Assembly: GCA_934636825.1 (NCBI GenBank)
Contig: CAKUBG010000003.1
Coordinates: 1 to 64,000 of the forward strand
Origin: an uncultured bacterium
GTDB lineage: Bacteria > Vulcanimicrobiota > Xenobia > Xenobiales > Xenobiaceae
Reading direction: 5' to 3'
DNA: 64,000 bases
Shown here: piece by piece, positions 17,765-26,742 of the stretch
Layout of the letters: each line of letters opens with the position of its first letter
Position numbering within the stretch: the first letter of the stretch is position 1
The notes under the pieces: generated by a model
What the model was told of the DNA's origin: nothing
Seen by the model: only the letters and a program-made list of their open reading frames with translations
The model's database searches: none
Position numbers and translations under genes: made by a program

Positions 17765-18259
17765 ATGTTGTGCGTAGCTTGTGGTAAAATTACTGATTCT
17801 ACAGATATTTGTGAGCATTGCAAAGCTCCTCTGCCTTCCAGAACGGCCGTGCCTCCTTATCAGAATGGCCCTGCGCTGGAAGTCGCCGAATTGATAGCCG
17901 ATTGGGAAGATGGAAAACTTGATTCTGACAAGTTGGAAGAACGCCTCAAAGAGCGCACCGCCTTTTACAATTCAAGGCTGTCAGAAGTGTGCGCTATGGA
18001 TGTTCCTGAGGATGTTCGTGCCGAAATCAGTGAGGAATTGAGTATTGGCCGCATGGGATTGGAGAGTTTGCTCAGGGCTCTGGATTTGGTAAAACAATAT
18101 GCCCAAAGTGACGATATCTCTGTGCGTACTTTAGCTCTTCAGGCTGCTGAGAGCGGAACCAAAATGCTCAATAAAGCTATGCGTCTGAATTGGAAATCGT
18201 ACACTATGCTTCAAGCCAGTACGGAAGAAATGCTGGCTTTGGCGCAGAAGAGCGTATAA
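17765..18259 (+). CDS. Zinc-ribbon plus helical domain protein, paralogue 2
   Basis: 164 aa. Residues 3-20 form a CVAC...CEHC zinc ribbon followed by a proline-rich hinge, then an acidic helical domain: ALEVAELIADWEDGKL, MDVPEDVRAEISEEL, and KMLNKAMRLNWKSYTML. The same order and spacing occur in the protein at 3295-3804, so the two are diverged paralogues. The function is unknown. A structured leader region separates it from ppdK, so cotranscription is uncertain. Confidence 0.7.
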   Translation: MLCVACGKITDSTDICEHCKAPLPSRTAVPPYQNGPALEVAELIADWEDGKLDSDKLEERLKERTAFYNSRLSEVCAMDVPEDVRAEISEELSIGRMGLESLLRALDLVKQYAQSDDISVRTLALQAAESGTKMLNKAMRLNWKSYTMLQASTEEMLALAQKSV

Positions 18260-18310
18260 AAGGTGGGGGCGGCCAAGTCGGCCCTGCTGTCGGGGGAAAC
18301 AAAATTTTTG

Positions 18311-18349
18311 GAAGCGAACCGACGAAGTTTTTTTCGACGGACTCGCTTC
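18311..18349 (+). other. Structured leader upstream of ppdK
   Basis: GAAGCGA at 18311-18317 pairs exactly with TCGCTTC at 18343-18349, with weaker inner pairing (CG/CG) and a seven-T loop. It sits about 115 bases before the ppdK start and 50 bases after the zinc-ribbon stop. It could end the upstream transcript or form part of a 5' leader; no known riboswitch class is recognisable. Confidence 0.35.
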
Positions 18350-18463
18350 GCTTTCGGTTTGTGACTTTCGCAATCATCAATCGGAAGCGCAAGATTACTA
18401 AAAACACAAACCGCATGCGGTGGGAAATATCCCTGCTGCGGCGTTGGAAGGGAAAGGCAATAA

Positions 18464-21373
18464 ATGACTTGTAGTTGTGAAAGTTGGCGTAAAAAGCTGA
18501 CCAATGAGAAAGCTACTTACCAATTTGAAGAAGGCAACGCTGAAATGCGCGCTCTCCTGGGCGGCAAAGGCGCCAACCTGGCTGAGATGACCCGTATGGG
18601 AATCCCCGTACCTCCCGGCTTTACTGTAACGACTGAAGTTTGCAATATGTACTATGAGCTGGGTAAAATTATGCCTCCCGGCTTAGATGAAGAAATTGAA
18701 GAACAGATGGCCACTCTGGCTAAGAAGATGGACAAAGGCTTCGGCTGCCCCAAGAACCCCCTCTTGGTCTCCGTTCGCTCTGGCGCCAAATTCTCTATGC
18801 CTGGTATGATGGACACCATCCTCAACCTCGGTCTCAACGACGAAACCGTAAAAGGTTTGGCCGAGCAATCCAACAACGAGCGCTTCGCTTATGACGCCTA
18901 CCGTCGCTTCATCATGATGTTCTCCGACGTAGTAATGGATCTTCCCAAGTCCGAGTTCGAGAAAATCCTGCGTGCTAAGAAAGATGCCGAAGGCGTAAAA
19001 GAAGACTCCAAGCTTTCCGCTGCCGCTTTGAAAGAAGTTGTAGAAGACTACAAAAAGTTATTCAAAGAAGAAAAAGGCTTTGACTTCCCTCAGGATGTTC
19101 ACCAGCAGCTCAGAGAAGCCGTATTGGCCGTGTTCCGTTCTTGGATGAACGAACGCGCTATCATCTATCGCAACCACGAGAAGATTCCTCACAACTTGGG
19201 CACCGCTGTAAACGTACAGGCTATGTGCTTCGGTAACATGGGCGAAACTTCCGGTACCGGTGTAGCTTTCAGCCGTGACTACAACGATGGTACCAAGGGC
19301 TTAGTCGGTGACTTCCTCTTAAACGCTCAGGGCGAAGACGTAGTAGCCGGTATCCGCAAAGTTTCTCCTATCGACGAGCTTAAGAGAATTATGCCTGAGA
19401 GCTACAACACTCTTAACGACATCGCCACCAAGTTAGAGCTCCATTACAAAGACCTCCAGGATATGGAATTCACCATTGAAAAAGGTCGTTTGTTCATGCT
19501 CCAGACCCGTAACGGTAAGAGAACCGCTGCCGCCGCCGTAAAGATCGCCGTCGACATGGTTCACGAAGGTCTCATCACCAAAGAAGAAGCCGTTATGCGC
19601 GTAGCTCCCGATCAGCTCGATCGCTTGCTCCACCCCTTCATTCCCGACAAGGTAAAGAAACAAGCCAAAGCCGACGGCAGCATGTTAGCTAAAGGTACTG
19701 CCGCTTCTCCCGGCGCCGCTTGCGGTCGCGTAGTATTTGACAAGAACGAAGCTGTCCGCCTCCACAGCGAGACCCCCGTTATCTTGGTTCGTATCGACAC
19801 CACTCCTGAAGACGCTGCTGGTATGTTGGTGGCTAAGGGTATCCTCACCTCCACCGGTGGCCCTTCATCTCACGCCGCTTTGGTAGCTCGTGGCTGGGGT
19901 ATCCCTTGCGTAGTAGGTTGCGAAGCCTTACACATTGATATCGAAAACAAGACCGTCACCGTAGGTAACAAGTCCTTCAAAGATGGCGACTTCCTCACCA
20001 TCGACGGATCCACCGGTGAAGTCATGCTCGGCGAGCTTCCTTTGGAAGAGCCCAAAGACCTCACTCCCGAGACCAAAGAACTTTTGGGTTGGGCTGACGA
20101 AGTCAAGCGCTTGAGAGTATATGCCAACGCTGACAACCCCAAAGATGCTGCTAGAGCCAGAGCTTTCGGCGCTGCCGGTATCGGTCTGTGCCGTACCGAG
20201 CACATGTTCATGGAAACCGAGCGTTTGCCTTACGTACAGGATATGATCCTTATCGCCGGTGAAGCCGAAAACGGCAACCGCGCCCGTCAGGCTATCGTTA
20301 AAGAGCTCGCCGAAGCTACCGGTCGTCACAAAGAAGCTTTGGAAGCCAAGTTGGCTGAGTTCGACAAAGAGCACATGCCCGTTTGGAACCGCTACCAGGA
20401 ACTTTTGGCCAAGTTGCTCGAGTTCCAGCGCGGCGACTTCCGCGGAATTTTGGAAGCCATGCAAGGTTGCTGGACCATTATCCGTTTAATCGACCCGCCT
20501 TTACACGAGTTCCTTCCTAAGCACGGTCCTCTCTTCGAAGATGTCGTTCGTCTCAGAACCCTCAAAGATGTAGATACCAAAGCTTACGAAGCTGCTTTGG
20601 CCGAAATCCGCGCCAAACGTGGTGCCGACGTAACCTTAGAGAGCTTGGTCGCTCTCCTTGGCCGCGTTGAGAAGATGAGCGAGTGCAACCCCATGCTCGG
20701 TTTGCGCGTCTGCCGTTTAGGTATCGTCTTCCCCGAAATCGTCAAGATGCAAGTTCGCGGTATTATGGAAGCTGCTTGCGGTTTGGTTAAAGCCGGTATC
20801 GACGCCAAGCCCGAGATCATGATTCCTGGTGTAGGCACTGTCGAAGAGATGCGCTGGAACCGCAAGATGGTCACCGAAATGGCTGAGAAAGTTATGGCCG
20901 AAACTGGCGTAACCGTGAAGTACAAAGTCGGTACCATGGTTGAGATTCCCAGAGCCGCTTTGACCGCTGGTGAGATCGCCACTGAAGCCGAGTTCTTCAG
21001 CTTCGGTACCAACGACCTCTCCCAGACCACTTTCGGCTACTCCCGTGATGACGCCGCTAAGACCTTCGTGCCCATCTACTTAGAGCAGCACATCTTGAAG
21101 GCCGATCCCTTCCAGGTATTGGATCAGGTCGGTGTTGGCCGCTTAATGAAGATGGCCGTTAAAGAGGGCCGCGCTACTCGCGGTGAAGATATGGAAATCG
21201 GTATTTGCGGTGAGCACGGCGGTGAGCCTTCTTCCGTCGCTTTCTGCCACGAAATCGGTTTGACTTACGTATCTTGCTCTCCTTACCGTGTGCCTATCGC
21301 TCGTTTGGCCGCCGCTCAGGCTGCTGTTCGCGAGAAACGCAATGGTCAAGGTGCCACTGCTGACATCCGCTAG
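18464..21373 (+). CDS. ppdK: Pyruvate, phosphate dikinase
   Basis: 969 aa; the family norm is about 875-900. It interconverts pyruvate, ATP and phosphate with PEP, AMP and pyrophosphate. The N-terminal ATP-grasp begins FEEGNAEMRALLGGKGANLAEMT; the phosphohistidine segment is GGPSSHAALVARG near residue 469; the C-terminal PEP/pyruvate barrel has GIGLCRTEHMF, FGTNDLSQTTFGYSRDD and the catalytic cysteine in GICGEHGGEPSS near residue 913. About 50 extra helical residues (600-655) follow the RTEHMF motif, and the N-terminus is about 15 residues long before the conserved start. The strongly biased codon use suggests high expression. GAAAGG precedes the ATG. Confidence 0.96.
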   Translation: MTCSCESWRKKLTNEKATYQFEEGNAEMRALLGGKGANLAEMTRMGIPVPPGFTVTTEVCNMYYELGKIMPPGLDEEIEEQMATLAKKMDKGFGCPKNPLLVSVRSGAKFSMPGMMDTILNLGLNDETVKGLAEQSNNERFAYDAYRRFIMMFSDVVMDLPKSEFEKILRAKKDAEGVKEDSKLSAAALKEVVEDYKKLFKEEKGFDFPQDVHQQLREAVLAVFRSWMNERAIIYRNHEKIPHNLGTAVNVQAMCFGNMGETSGTGVAFSRDYNDGTKGLVGDFLLNAQGEDVVAGIRKVSPIDELKRIMPESYNTLNDIATKLELHYKDLQDMEFTIEKGRLFMLQTRNGKRTAAAAVKIAVDMVHEGLITKEEAVMRVAPDQLDRLLHPFIPDKVKKQAKADGSMLAKGTAASPGAACGRVVFDKNEAVRLHSETPVILVRIDTTPEDAAGMLVAKGILTSTGGPSSHAALVARGWGIPCVVGCEALHIDIENKTVTVGNKSFKDGDFLTIDGSTGEVMLGELPLEEPKDLTPETKELLGWADEVKRLRVYANADNPKDAARARAFGAAGIGLCRTEHMFMETERLPYVQDMILIAGEAENGNRARQAIVKELAEATGRHKEALEAKLAEFDKEHMPVWNRYQELLAKLLEFQRGDFRGILEAMQGCWTIIRLIDPPLHEFLPKHGPLFEDVVRLRTLKDVDTKAYEAALAEIRAKRGADVTLESLVALLGRVEKMSECNPMLGLRVCRLGIVFPEIVKMQVRGIMEAACGLVKAGIDAKPEIMIPGVGTVEEMRWNRKMVTEMAEKVMAETGVTVKYKVGTMVEIPRAALTAGEIATEAEFFSFGTNDLSQTTFGYSRDDAAKTFVPIYLEQHILKADPFQVLDQVGVGRLMKMAVKEGRATRGEDMEIGICGEHGGEPSSVAFCHEIGLTYVSCSPYRVPIARLAAAQAAVREKRNGQGATADIR

Positions 21374-21439
21374 GAGTTAAGCATATAGGTTAGGCTCTCT
21401 TGCTTGAGCTTCTTTGGTTCAGTTAGAGAGCTTCCGGCA

Positions 21440-21479
21440 TAAAAGTCCCAAGTTGTCCAAAAGCAATTTGGGACTTTTA
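21440..21479 (+). terminator. Rho-independent terminator of ppdK
   Basis: TAAAAGTCCCAA pairs perfectly with TTGGGACTTTTA and is followed by a T run (21481-21485). Confidence 0.85.
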
Positions 21480-21495
21480 GTTTTTGTGACAAAGA

Positions 21496-21546
21496 AAAGC
21501 CCCGCTTCCTTTTTTACAAAAAGAAAGCGGGGCTTTAGCTTACGTT
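21496..21546. terminator. Second terminator, probably for the convergent Xre gene
   Basis: AAAGCCCCGCTT pairs perfectly with AAGCGGGGCTTT over a 27-nt AT-rich loop. It lies directly after the stop of the minus-strand Xre gene and behind the ppdK terminator. Confidence 0.75.
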
Positions 21547-21561
21547 ATGAAACAATTTTAA

Positions 21562-22353
21562 TTAAAAATCGAGCAATTCTTGGCCTGGGCCGCTATCGTA
21601 CAAATCGTCTGCTTCGTCAGCTATTTTGGGCTCAGTATTGCTGCTGGCCATAGGCATCTCATTTTCGCTCTGTTTAGAGGCGTCTTCGCCATTTAATAAA
21701 GCGCTTAAAGAAACTACTTCTAAGCTTAAGTGCTGCAGCGAATTTTTTAAGTTGGCGGCCAGAGCCTGAAGGTTAGCATTATCAGGCATAGCTTCTTGCA
21801 AAATTTTAACTTGCTCGATAAGTCCGTCCATTCTTATTTTGGCATTTTGAGACGAATCTAGACGAGCTTGCTTTAAGATCAATTGTTGTTGTTTGCGACG
21901 ATGGCGCTCGGACTGGATATATTCTAAAACATGCTGAAAAGGTTTATAAAAGCCTTGATTTTGCTTAAGAAGAGCACACCAACCGCGCAGTTCCTGAATG
22001 GGAATGCCTAATGATTGGTAGCATTGAGCGATAGCTTGAATATCCAATTTTGCAGCATTGCGAGCAAAAACTGCTGCTAATTGGCGCTGAGCGTCGTTCA
22101 ACTTAGCATAATTGATCTTTACTCCCAGCTTAGAAAACTCGGCCGCCCAAAAAATCTGACGCAAAAGCTTGCGAGTAGGATGGTAGTGCTTTTTGATAAG
22201 TTCCAGCTGCTTAGCAGGCAAAGAGCGCTTACCTACGCCGATAGAAGACAAGTAAGACGGCGTTATCTCTAACTTTTTGGCCATATCATTGATAGTCTCG
22301 CTATGTTCGACGCGAAGCTTTTTGAGCAATTTACCCAAAATAGTTGTACTCAT
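21562..22353 (-). CDS. Xre-family helix-turn-helix protein
   Basis: 263 aa. Residues 1-60 are a Cro/CI-type HTH: LGKLLKKLRVEHSETINDMAKKLEITPSYLSSI, followed by GKRSLPAKQLELI. Residues 80-215 are predicted helical, probably a dimerisation or sensing region, and the last 40 residues are acidic and disordered (ENEMPMASSNTEPKIADEADDLYDSG). GAAGGA precedes the ATG. It is divergent from sstT, and a TTGTCA-N7-TGACAA inverted repeat lies in the shared promoter region, making autoregulation or control of sstT plausible but unproven. Confidence 0.8.
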   Translation of the reverse strand: MSTTILGKLLKKLRVEHSETINDMAKKLEITPSYLSSIGVGKRSLPAKQLELIKKHYHPTRKLLRQIFWAAEFSKLGVKINYAKLNDAQRQLAAVFARNAAKLDIQAIAQCYQSLGIPIQELRGWCALLKQNQGFYKPFQHVLEYIQSERHRRKQQQLILKQARLDSSQNAKIRMDGLIEQVKILQEAMPDNANLQALAANLKNSLQHLSLEVVSLSALLNGEDASKQSENEMPMASSNTEPKIADEADDLYDSGPGQELLDF

Positions 22354-22446
22354 ATAAATCCTTCAGTTGGAAAAATGGCAGGAAACGGCCAAAATAAAAC
22401 TTCGCTCTACTTCAAATTTCCCCTAAAAAAACCTTTTTTGAGCTTT

Positions 22447-22465
22447 TTGTCAAAAAAAATGACAA
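22447..22465. promoter_or_regulatory. Candidate operator between Xre and sstT genes
   Basis: TTGTCA at 22447-22452 and TGACAA at 22460-22465 form an inverted repeat separated by seven A residues; a third similar half-site, TTGACA, follows at 22467-22472. The position between a divergent regulator and transporter is typical for an operator, but no binding data support it. Confidence 0.4.
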
Positions 22466-22542
22466 TTTGACAGTAAAAAAAACTTAGCGGCAGGCAGACT
22501 GCTGTAAAAAGCCAATTTTTTATCGGAGTTGTAAAGAAAGGT

Positions 22543-23775
22543 ATGGAAAATATGTTGGAGCAATTGCGTTCAGCTTGGACTAAATTCTCTCAACTCAGCT
22601 TAGTTGTCAGAATTGTTATCGGTCTATGTATAGGTATAATCTTGGCTCTTGTTTGTCCTCAAGCGACGGCTATCGCTTATTTCGGCAAAATGTTTGTCGG
22701 TGCCCTTAAGGGATTGGCGCCAATCTTAGTTTTTGTGCTAGTTGCCGCCTCTTTGGCTCAGCACAATGGCGAAATGAAAAACAATGTGGGCAAAGTGGTG
22801 TGCCTTTATGTGGTGGGTATGCTTTTAGCCGGCGGCGTTTCTGTAGGCTTTGATTATCTTTTCCATCCTACGTTAGTGCTGGGAAGCTACGATAAAGATA
22901 TTGTCCCTCCGCAGAATGTCAGCGAAGTTTTGGGTCATATGCTGATAACTTTGGTAGATAATCCCATAAAATCAATTGCTGAAGCCAACTATTTGGGCAT
23001 ACTTTGCTGGGCCGTTTTACTTGGACTAGCTTTGAGAGCTGCTTCAGAATCGACGAAAAAGTCTATTTCGGAAATATCTGACGCTTTAAGCAAAGTCATC
23101 GGCTACGTTATAGAATGCGCTCCTTTCGGTGTTATGGGCTTGGTATATAGTGCTATTGCTGAAAGCGGTTTACAAGCTTTATTAGTTTACGGACGTTTAA
23201 TTCTTGTTTTAGTGGGAGCTATGGCCGTTGTGGCTTTAGTTACCAACCCGCTGATTGTGTGGTTTAAATTGCGCCGCAATCCTTATCCTTTGGTCTGGAA
23301 ATGCCTTTGTCAAAGCGGTATACCTGCCTTCTTTACTCGCAGTTCAGCGGCCAATATTCCCGTAAATATGGAAATTTGCGAAGAATTAAAATTAGATGAA
23401 GCCACCTATTCAGTGTCTATTCCTCTGGGAGCCATTATAAATATGAGTGGCGCCGCTTGTACTATAGCCATTTTAACTTTGGCTGCTGCCAACACTTTGG
23501 GATTACAAGTAGGAATAGTGACCGCTTTAATGCTTTGTGTTATTGCCACAATCAGCGCTTGTGGAACTTCAGGAGTAGCTGGAGGCTCACTTTTGCTTAT
23601 TCCTTTAGCTTGTAATTTGTTTGGTATTCCTGTAGATGTGGCTATGCAAGTGGTGGGAGTAGGTTTTGTAATAGGTGTTATTCAAGATTCTTGTGAAACA
23701 GCTCTCAATTCTTCGACCGATGTGCTCTTTACGGCGGCTGTAGAATTAGCTGGCAAGAAAGAAACGGCGGTTTAA
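22543..23775 (+). CDS. sstT: Serine/threonine:Na+ symporter
   Basis: 410 aa, of the DAACS (glutamate/serine sodium symporter) family. The N-terminus (FSQLSLVVRIVIGLCIGIILAL) and IAEANYLGILCWAVLLGLALR match SstT, as does the core signature TRSSAANIPVNMEICEELKLDE with the serine-rich hairpin. SIPLGAIINMSGAACTIAIL and the C-terminal DSCETALNSSTDVLFTAAVE complete the substrate and sodium sites. About eight membrane helices plus two re-entrant hairpins are expected. AAAGG precedes the ATG. A hairpin follows the stop. Confidence 0.94.
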   Translation: MENMLEQLRSAWTKFSQLSLVVRIVIGLCIGIILALVCPQATAIAYFGKMFVGALKGLAPILVFVLVAASLAQHNGEMKNNVGKVVCLYVVGMLLAGGVSVGFDYLFHPTLVLGSYDKDIVPPQNVSEVLGHMLITLVDNPIKSIAEANYLGILCWAVLLGLALRAASESTKKSISEISDALSKVIGYVIECAPFGVMGLVYSAIAESGLQALLVYGRLILVLVGAMAVVALVTNPLIVWFKLRRNPYPLVWKCLCQSGIPAFFTRSSAANIPVNMEICEELKLDEATYSVSIPLGAIINMSGAACTIAILTLAAANTLGLQVGIVTALMLCVIATISACGTSGVAGGSLLLIPLACNLFGIPVDVAMQVVGVGFVIGVIQDSCETALNSSTDVLFTAAVELAGKKETAV

Positions 23776-23782
23776 CTATGCA

Positions 23783-23808
23783 AGGCAGGAGCTAAAATAG
23801 CCCTGCCT
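23783..23808 (+). terminator. Hairpin after sstT
   Basis: AGGCAGG-A-GCTA pairs with TAGC-C-CTGCCT around an AAA loop. There is no T tract, so it could be a weak terminator or an mRNA-stabilising hairpin. Confidence 0.45.
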
Positions 23809-23882
23809 AAAGAGGGGGAGGTTAGTTTTCTGTTCGGCAACAAGCTTCTAAGTTCAGCCGGAAAACTATGGGAGGAATAATT

Positions 23883-25496
23883 ATGGCGATTAATTGGCGA
23901 AAATTGATCGTTTTGCTAGGATGTGGCCTTTTAATGTCGTCTCTGGGAGCTTGCAGCAAGCAAGCAAAACAGACAGAGAGTAAAACTCAACAGACGGCGT
24001 CGTCGGCCACTTCTTCTACGGTTGTAGAGGCTGAAGCCGGGGCTGTCCAGAAAGGCAGCAACCAAGCCAAAGGCGTAGGTAAAAACAAATTAGCTACCAC
24101 AGCCGATAAAAAAACATCAAAAAATGCGCCTGTCGGCTCCAAGTCAAAAGTAGCTTCTTCCCAAGCGACAGCTGCGAAGACTTCCGAATCAGCCTCTAAA
24201 GTAGGTAGCACCGAACAGAAGGCTAAGCAAGTAGTTAAGCCCGCTGAGGGTAGTAATGTTCAAAAAGCCGCTTTTAAGTCAACCGCTTATCCTTCCGCAG
24301 GCAAAGGCAAATCCGCAGCTTCAAAAGTTATGGGACAAGATAGTCCTGTTGTCTCTTCACTTAGTCAAGAGGCGAGAAAAACAATCGCCGCCGACGATAC
24401 TAAAGCCGGTTTAAACTCCAAGGCCAAAGCTAAGGCAATATGGTCTGAAAAACGCGATCTTACAGCTCAGCCCGGTTACGAAATTTATGCTAAAGCTGTA
24501 GATTGCACTGAAAGCGGCCGACATAAAGAAGCGGCTAAGCTTTATGCTCAAGCTGCTCAAATGGGACTGGCCGAAGCTCAATATGAGTATTCTGTGTGTT
24601 TAGCTAATGGTACCGGAGTAAAAGCTTCTCCTTCAGAGTCTTTTCGATATTTGCACCAAGCCGCCGAACAAGGTTACGACAAAGCGCAAACCAATTTGGG
24701 TATTTACTATCGACGTGGCTATGGGGTAGGCGCCGATGCTAAAGAATCGGCCCATTGGTTTCTTAAAGCTGCCGAACAGGGCGATATGAAAGCCGCTTAT
24801 TTTTTGGCTGACTGTTACGAGCGCGGCAATGGTGTACAACAGGATTATAGCCGAGCTTTAAAATATTACTTGCGCTGTGCCGAGAGTGGTAACGCAGCGG
24901 CTTGCAGTACCGTCGGTACTTATTATCAGCGCGGTCTGGGAGTGCCTAAAGATGCCGCTAAAGCGGTACGCTACTACAAATTGGCCTCTGAAGGAGGCTA
25001 TGCTGGAGCCCACTTTAATTTGGCACAATGTTATCACAACGGCGAAGGTGTGGCTGCCAATGCTCCGCAAGCTGTCCATTATTATACTTTGGCAGCTAAG
25101 TCGGGAGTAACTTTAGCTCAATTTAAGCTTGGTGTATGTTACTTAGAGGGAGACGGCGTCGCTCAAAATGCAACCGAAGGTGTACGCTGGCTTAGCGAAG
25201 CAGCCGAGCACGGTTCTGAAATGGCCGCTTTTTTGTTGGCTACTTGTTACAGAGACGGTAAGGGCGTAAAACAAGATGTATCTCAAGAAGTGCATTGGCT
25301 CTCTAGAGCAGCCCAGATGAAATATCCGCCGGCTTTATTTGCTTTGGCCATTTGTTATCTTGAGGGACACGGCGTCGATCAAGACATAGAACAAGCCAAG
25401 CAACTTCTGAATGAAGCTTCCCTTATGGGCATGCCTGAAGCTAGCGCTTTACTTCACAATATTAACCAAACTGAAGCTCAGGCTAAGCAAAAATAA
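23883..25496 (+). CDS. Sel1-repeat lipoprotein
   Basis: 537 aa from the ATG at 23883; GGAGGA seven bases upstream rules out the ATG at 23868. The N-terminus is a lipoprotein signal peptide (LIVLLGCGLLMSSLGAC) with a lipobox LGAC. About 160 residues of low-complexity Ser/Lys/Ala-rich linker follow. From about residue 200 come eight Sel1-type repeats of 36 residues with the G-x-G-V signature (NGTGVK, RGYGVG, RGNGVQ, RGLGVP, NGEGVA, EGDGVA, DGKGVK, EGHGVD). Sel1 solenoids bind partner proteins; surface or periplasmic scaffolding is likely. Confidence 0.85.
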   Translation: MAINWRKLIVLLGCGLLMSSLGACSKQAKQTESKTQQTASSATSSTVVEAEAGAVQKGSNQAKGVGKNKLATTADKKTSKNAPVGSKSKVASSQATAAKTSESASKVGSTEQKAKQVVKPAEGSNVQKAAFKSTAYPSAGKGKSAASKVMGQDSPVVSSLSQEARKTIAADDTKAGLNSKAKAKAIWSEKRDLTAQPGYEIYAKAVDCTESGRHKEAAKLYAQAAQMGLAEAQYEYSVCLANGTGVKASPSESFRYLHQAAEQGYDKAQTNLGIYYRRGYGVGADAKESAHWFLKAAEQGDMKAAYFLADCYERGNGVQQDYSRALKYYLRCAESGNAAACSTVGTYYQRGLGVPKDAAKAVRYYKLASEGGYAGAHFNLAQCYHNGEGVAANAPQAVHYYTLAAKSGVTLAQFKLGVCYLEGDGVAQNATEGVRWLSEAAEHGSEMAAFLLATCYRDGKGVKQDVSQEVHWLSRAAQMKYPPALFALAICYLEGHGVDQDIEQAKQLLNEASLMGMPEASALLHNINQTEAQAKQK

Positions 25497-25588
25497 AGCT
25501 TAAAAAATAGGGGGAAGAAGATAAACAAAGGGGCTGGCTTTGCGCATAGTAAGGAGAGCCCTTTTAATTTGTGTTCGAGGTATAGATT

Positions 25589-26704
25589 ATGCGGGAAACC
25601 CTGAAAAAAGCCACTATTTGGATTGTAAAAGTAGGCACGAGGGTTTGTGTTGACGGTCATGGCCGTTTAAATGGCAGGGTTATGCTCAGCTTAGCGCGTC
25701 AAATTCAAGCTCTGCGCGAACAAGGACGTAAAGTATGCTTGGTGAGTTCTGGCGCTATAGGCATGGGGCGCGAATTATTACAAGTAGAAGGCTGTGGCGA
25801 CAATTTGCCTTTAAAACAAGCTTTGGCAGCTATGGGACAAGTAGAAATTATGGACAGCTACAAAAACTTGTTCGCTATGTTAGGTATAAAAGTTGGCCAA
25901 GTTTTACTCACACGTGATGATATTTCTGCTCGCGATCGCTATTTGAATGCTCGCAACACTTTAAATGCTCTTTTGGATTATGGCATTTTGCCCATTATCA
26001 ACGAAAATGATTCCGTTTCGACCGGAGAAATTCGCTTTGGCGACAATGACAGTTTGGCCGCTATGGTAGGCTCTATAGTCAATTCCGATGTGGTAGTCAA
26101 TTTAACTTCTGTGCCCGGTATACTGGTCGGAGAAGGTAAAGACGAACATGTTATTGAGCTAGTTACGGAAATCAATTCTGAAATTGAAAGTTTAGATCGT
26201 GGAACGACCACTAAAGGTGGCACCGGTGGCTTGGCTTCTAAATTGCGGGCGGCCAAAATGGTTATGCGTTATGGTGGCTCTATGGTTATTGCTTCAGCCC
26301 AAGAAGAAAATGTACTTTTGCGTTTGGCTGAAGGCGAGCCTTTGGGCACGCTTTTTGAAGGTGCGGAAAACAGACTGAATAGCAGACAGCGTTGGTTGGC
26401 TGAAGCTGCCAGAGCCGAGGGAAGCATTGTGATTGACAATGGAGCAGCCCAAGCTTTGGCTGAAGGTGGCAACAGTCTATTAGCTGTAGGATGTGTAGCT
26501 TGTGAAGGAGATTTTAAGGCTGGCGATTTGGTAACAATTACAGTCGAGGGCAGAGAGGATGTGCCTTTTGCTCGCGGTTTGTGCAACTATAGTCGAGCCG
26601 AAGTAGAGCAGATCGTGCGTCGCCCCAATTCTGAAATTTCGTCAATTTTAGGCCACGCTGCTTATGCTGACGTTATCCATTGTGACAATTTGATTATTTG
26701 TTAA
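25589..26704 (+). CDS. proB: Glutamate 5-kinase
   Basis: 371 aa. It phosphorylates glutamate to gamma-glutamyl phosphate, the first step to proline. The amino-acid kinase domain has VKVGTRVCVD at the N-terminus, LVSSGAIGMGREL, NARNTLNALLDYGILPIINENDSV, FGDNDSLAAMVG and TTKGGTGGLASKLRAAKMV. The C-terminal PUA domain (SSIVIDNGAAQAL to RGLCNYSRAEVEQI region, residues of about 270-350) is present. GAGGT precedes the ATG. The gene is followed closely by an unknown gene and dnaE. Confidence 0.95.
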   Translation: MRETLKKATIWIVKVGTRVCVDGHGRLNGRVMLSLARQIQALREQGRKVCLVSSGAIGMGRELLQVEGCGDNLPLKQALAAMGQVEIMDSYKNLFAMLGIKVGQVLLTRDDISARDRYLNARNTLNALLDYGILPIINENDSVSTGEIRFGDNDSLAAMVGSIVNSDVVVNLTSVPGILVGEGKDEHVIELVTEINSEIESLDRGTTTKGGTGGLASKLRAAKMVMRYGGSMVIASAQEENVLLRLAEGEPLGTLFEGAENRLNSRQRWLAEAARAEGSIVIDNGAAQALAEGGNSLLAVGCVACEGDFKAGDLVTITVEGREDVPFARGLCNYSRAEVEQIVRRPNSEISSILGHAAYADVIHCDNLIIC

Positions 26705-26742
26705 ATACTGAGTTAAAAACTAATAGGGAGGAGAGGGCAACT

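Noticed and set aside
18260..18504. Several short overlapping frames on both strands upstream of ppdK
   Set aside because: All are short, share the structured leader and lack ribosome sites or family features.
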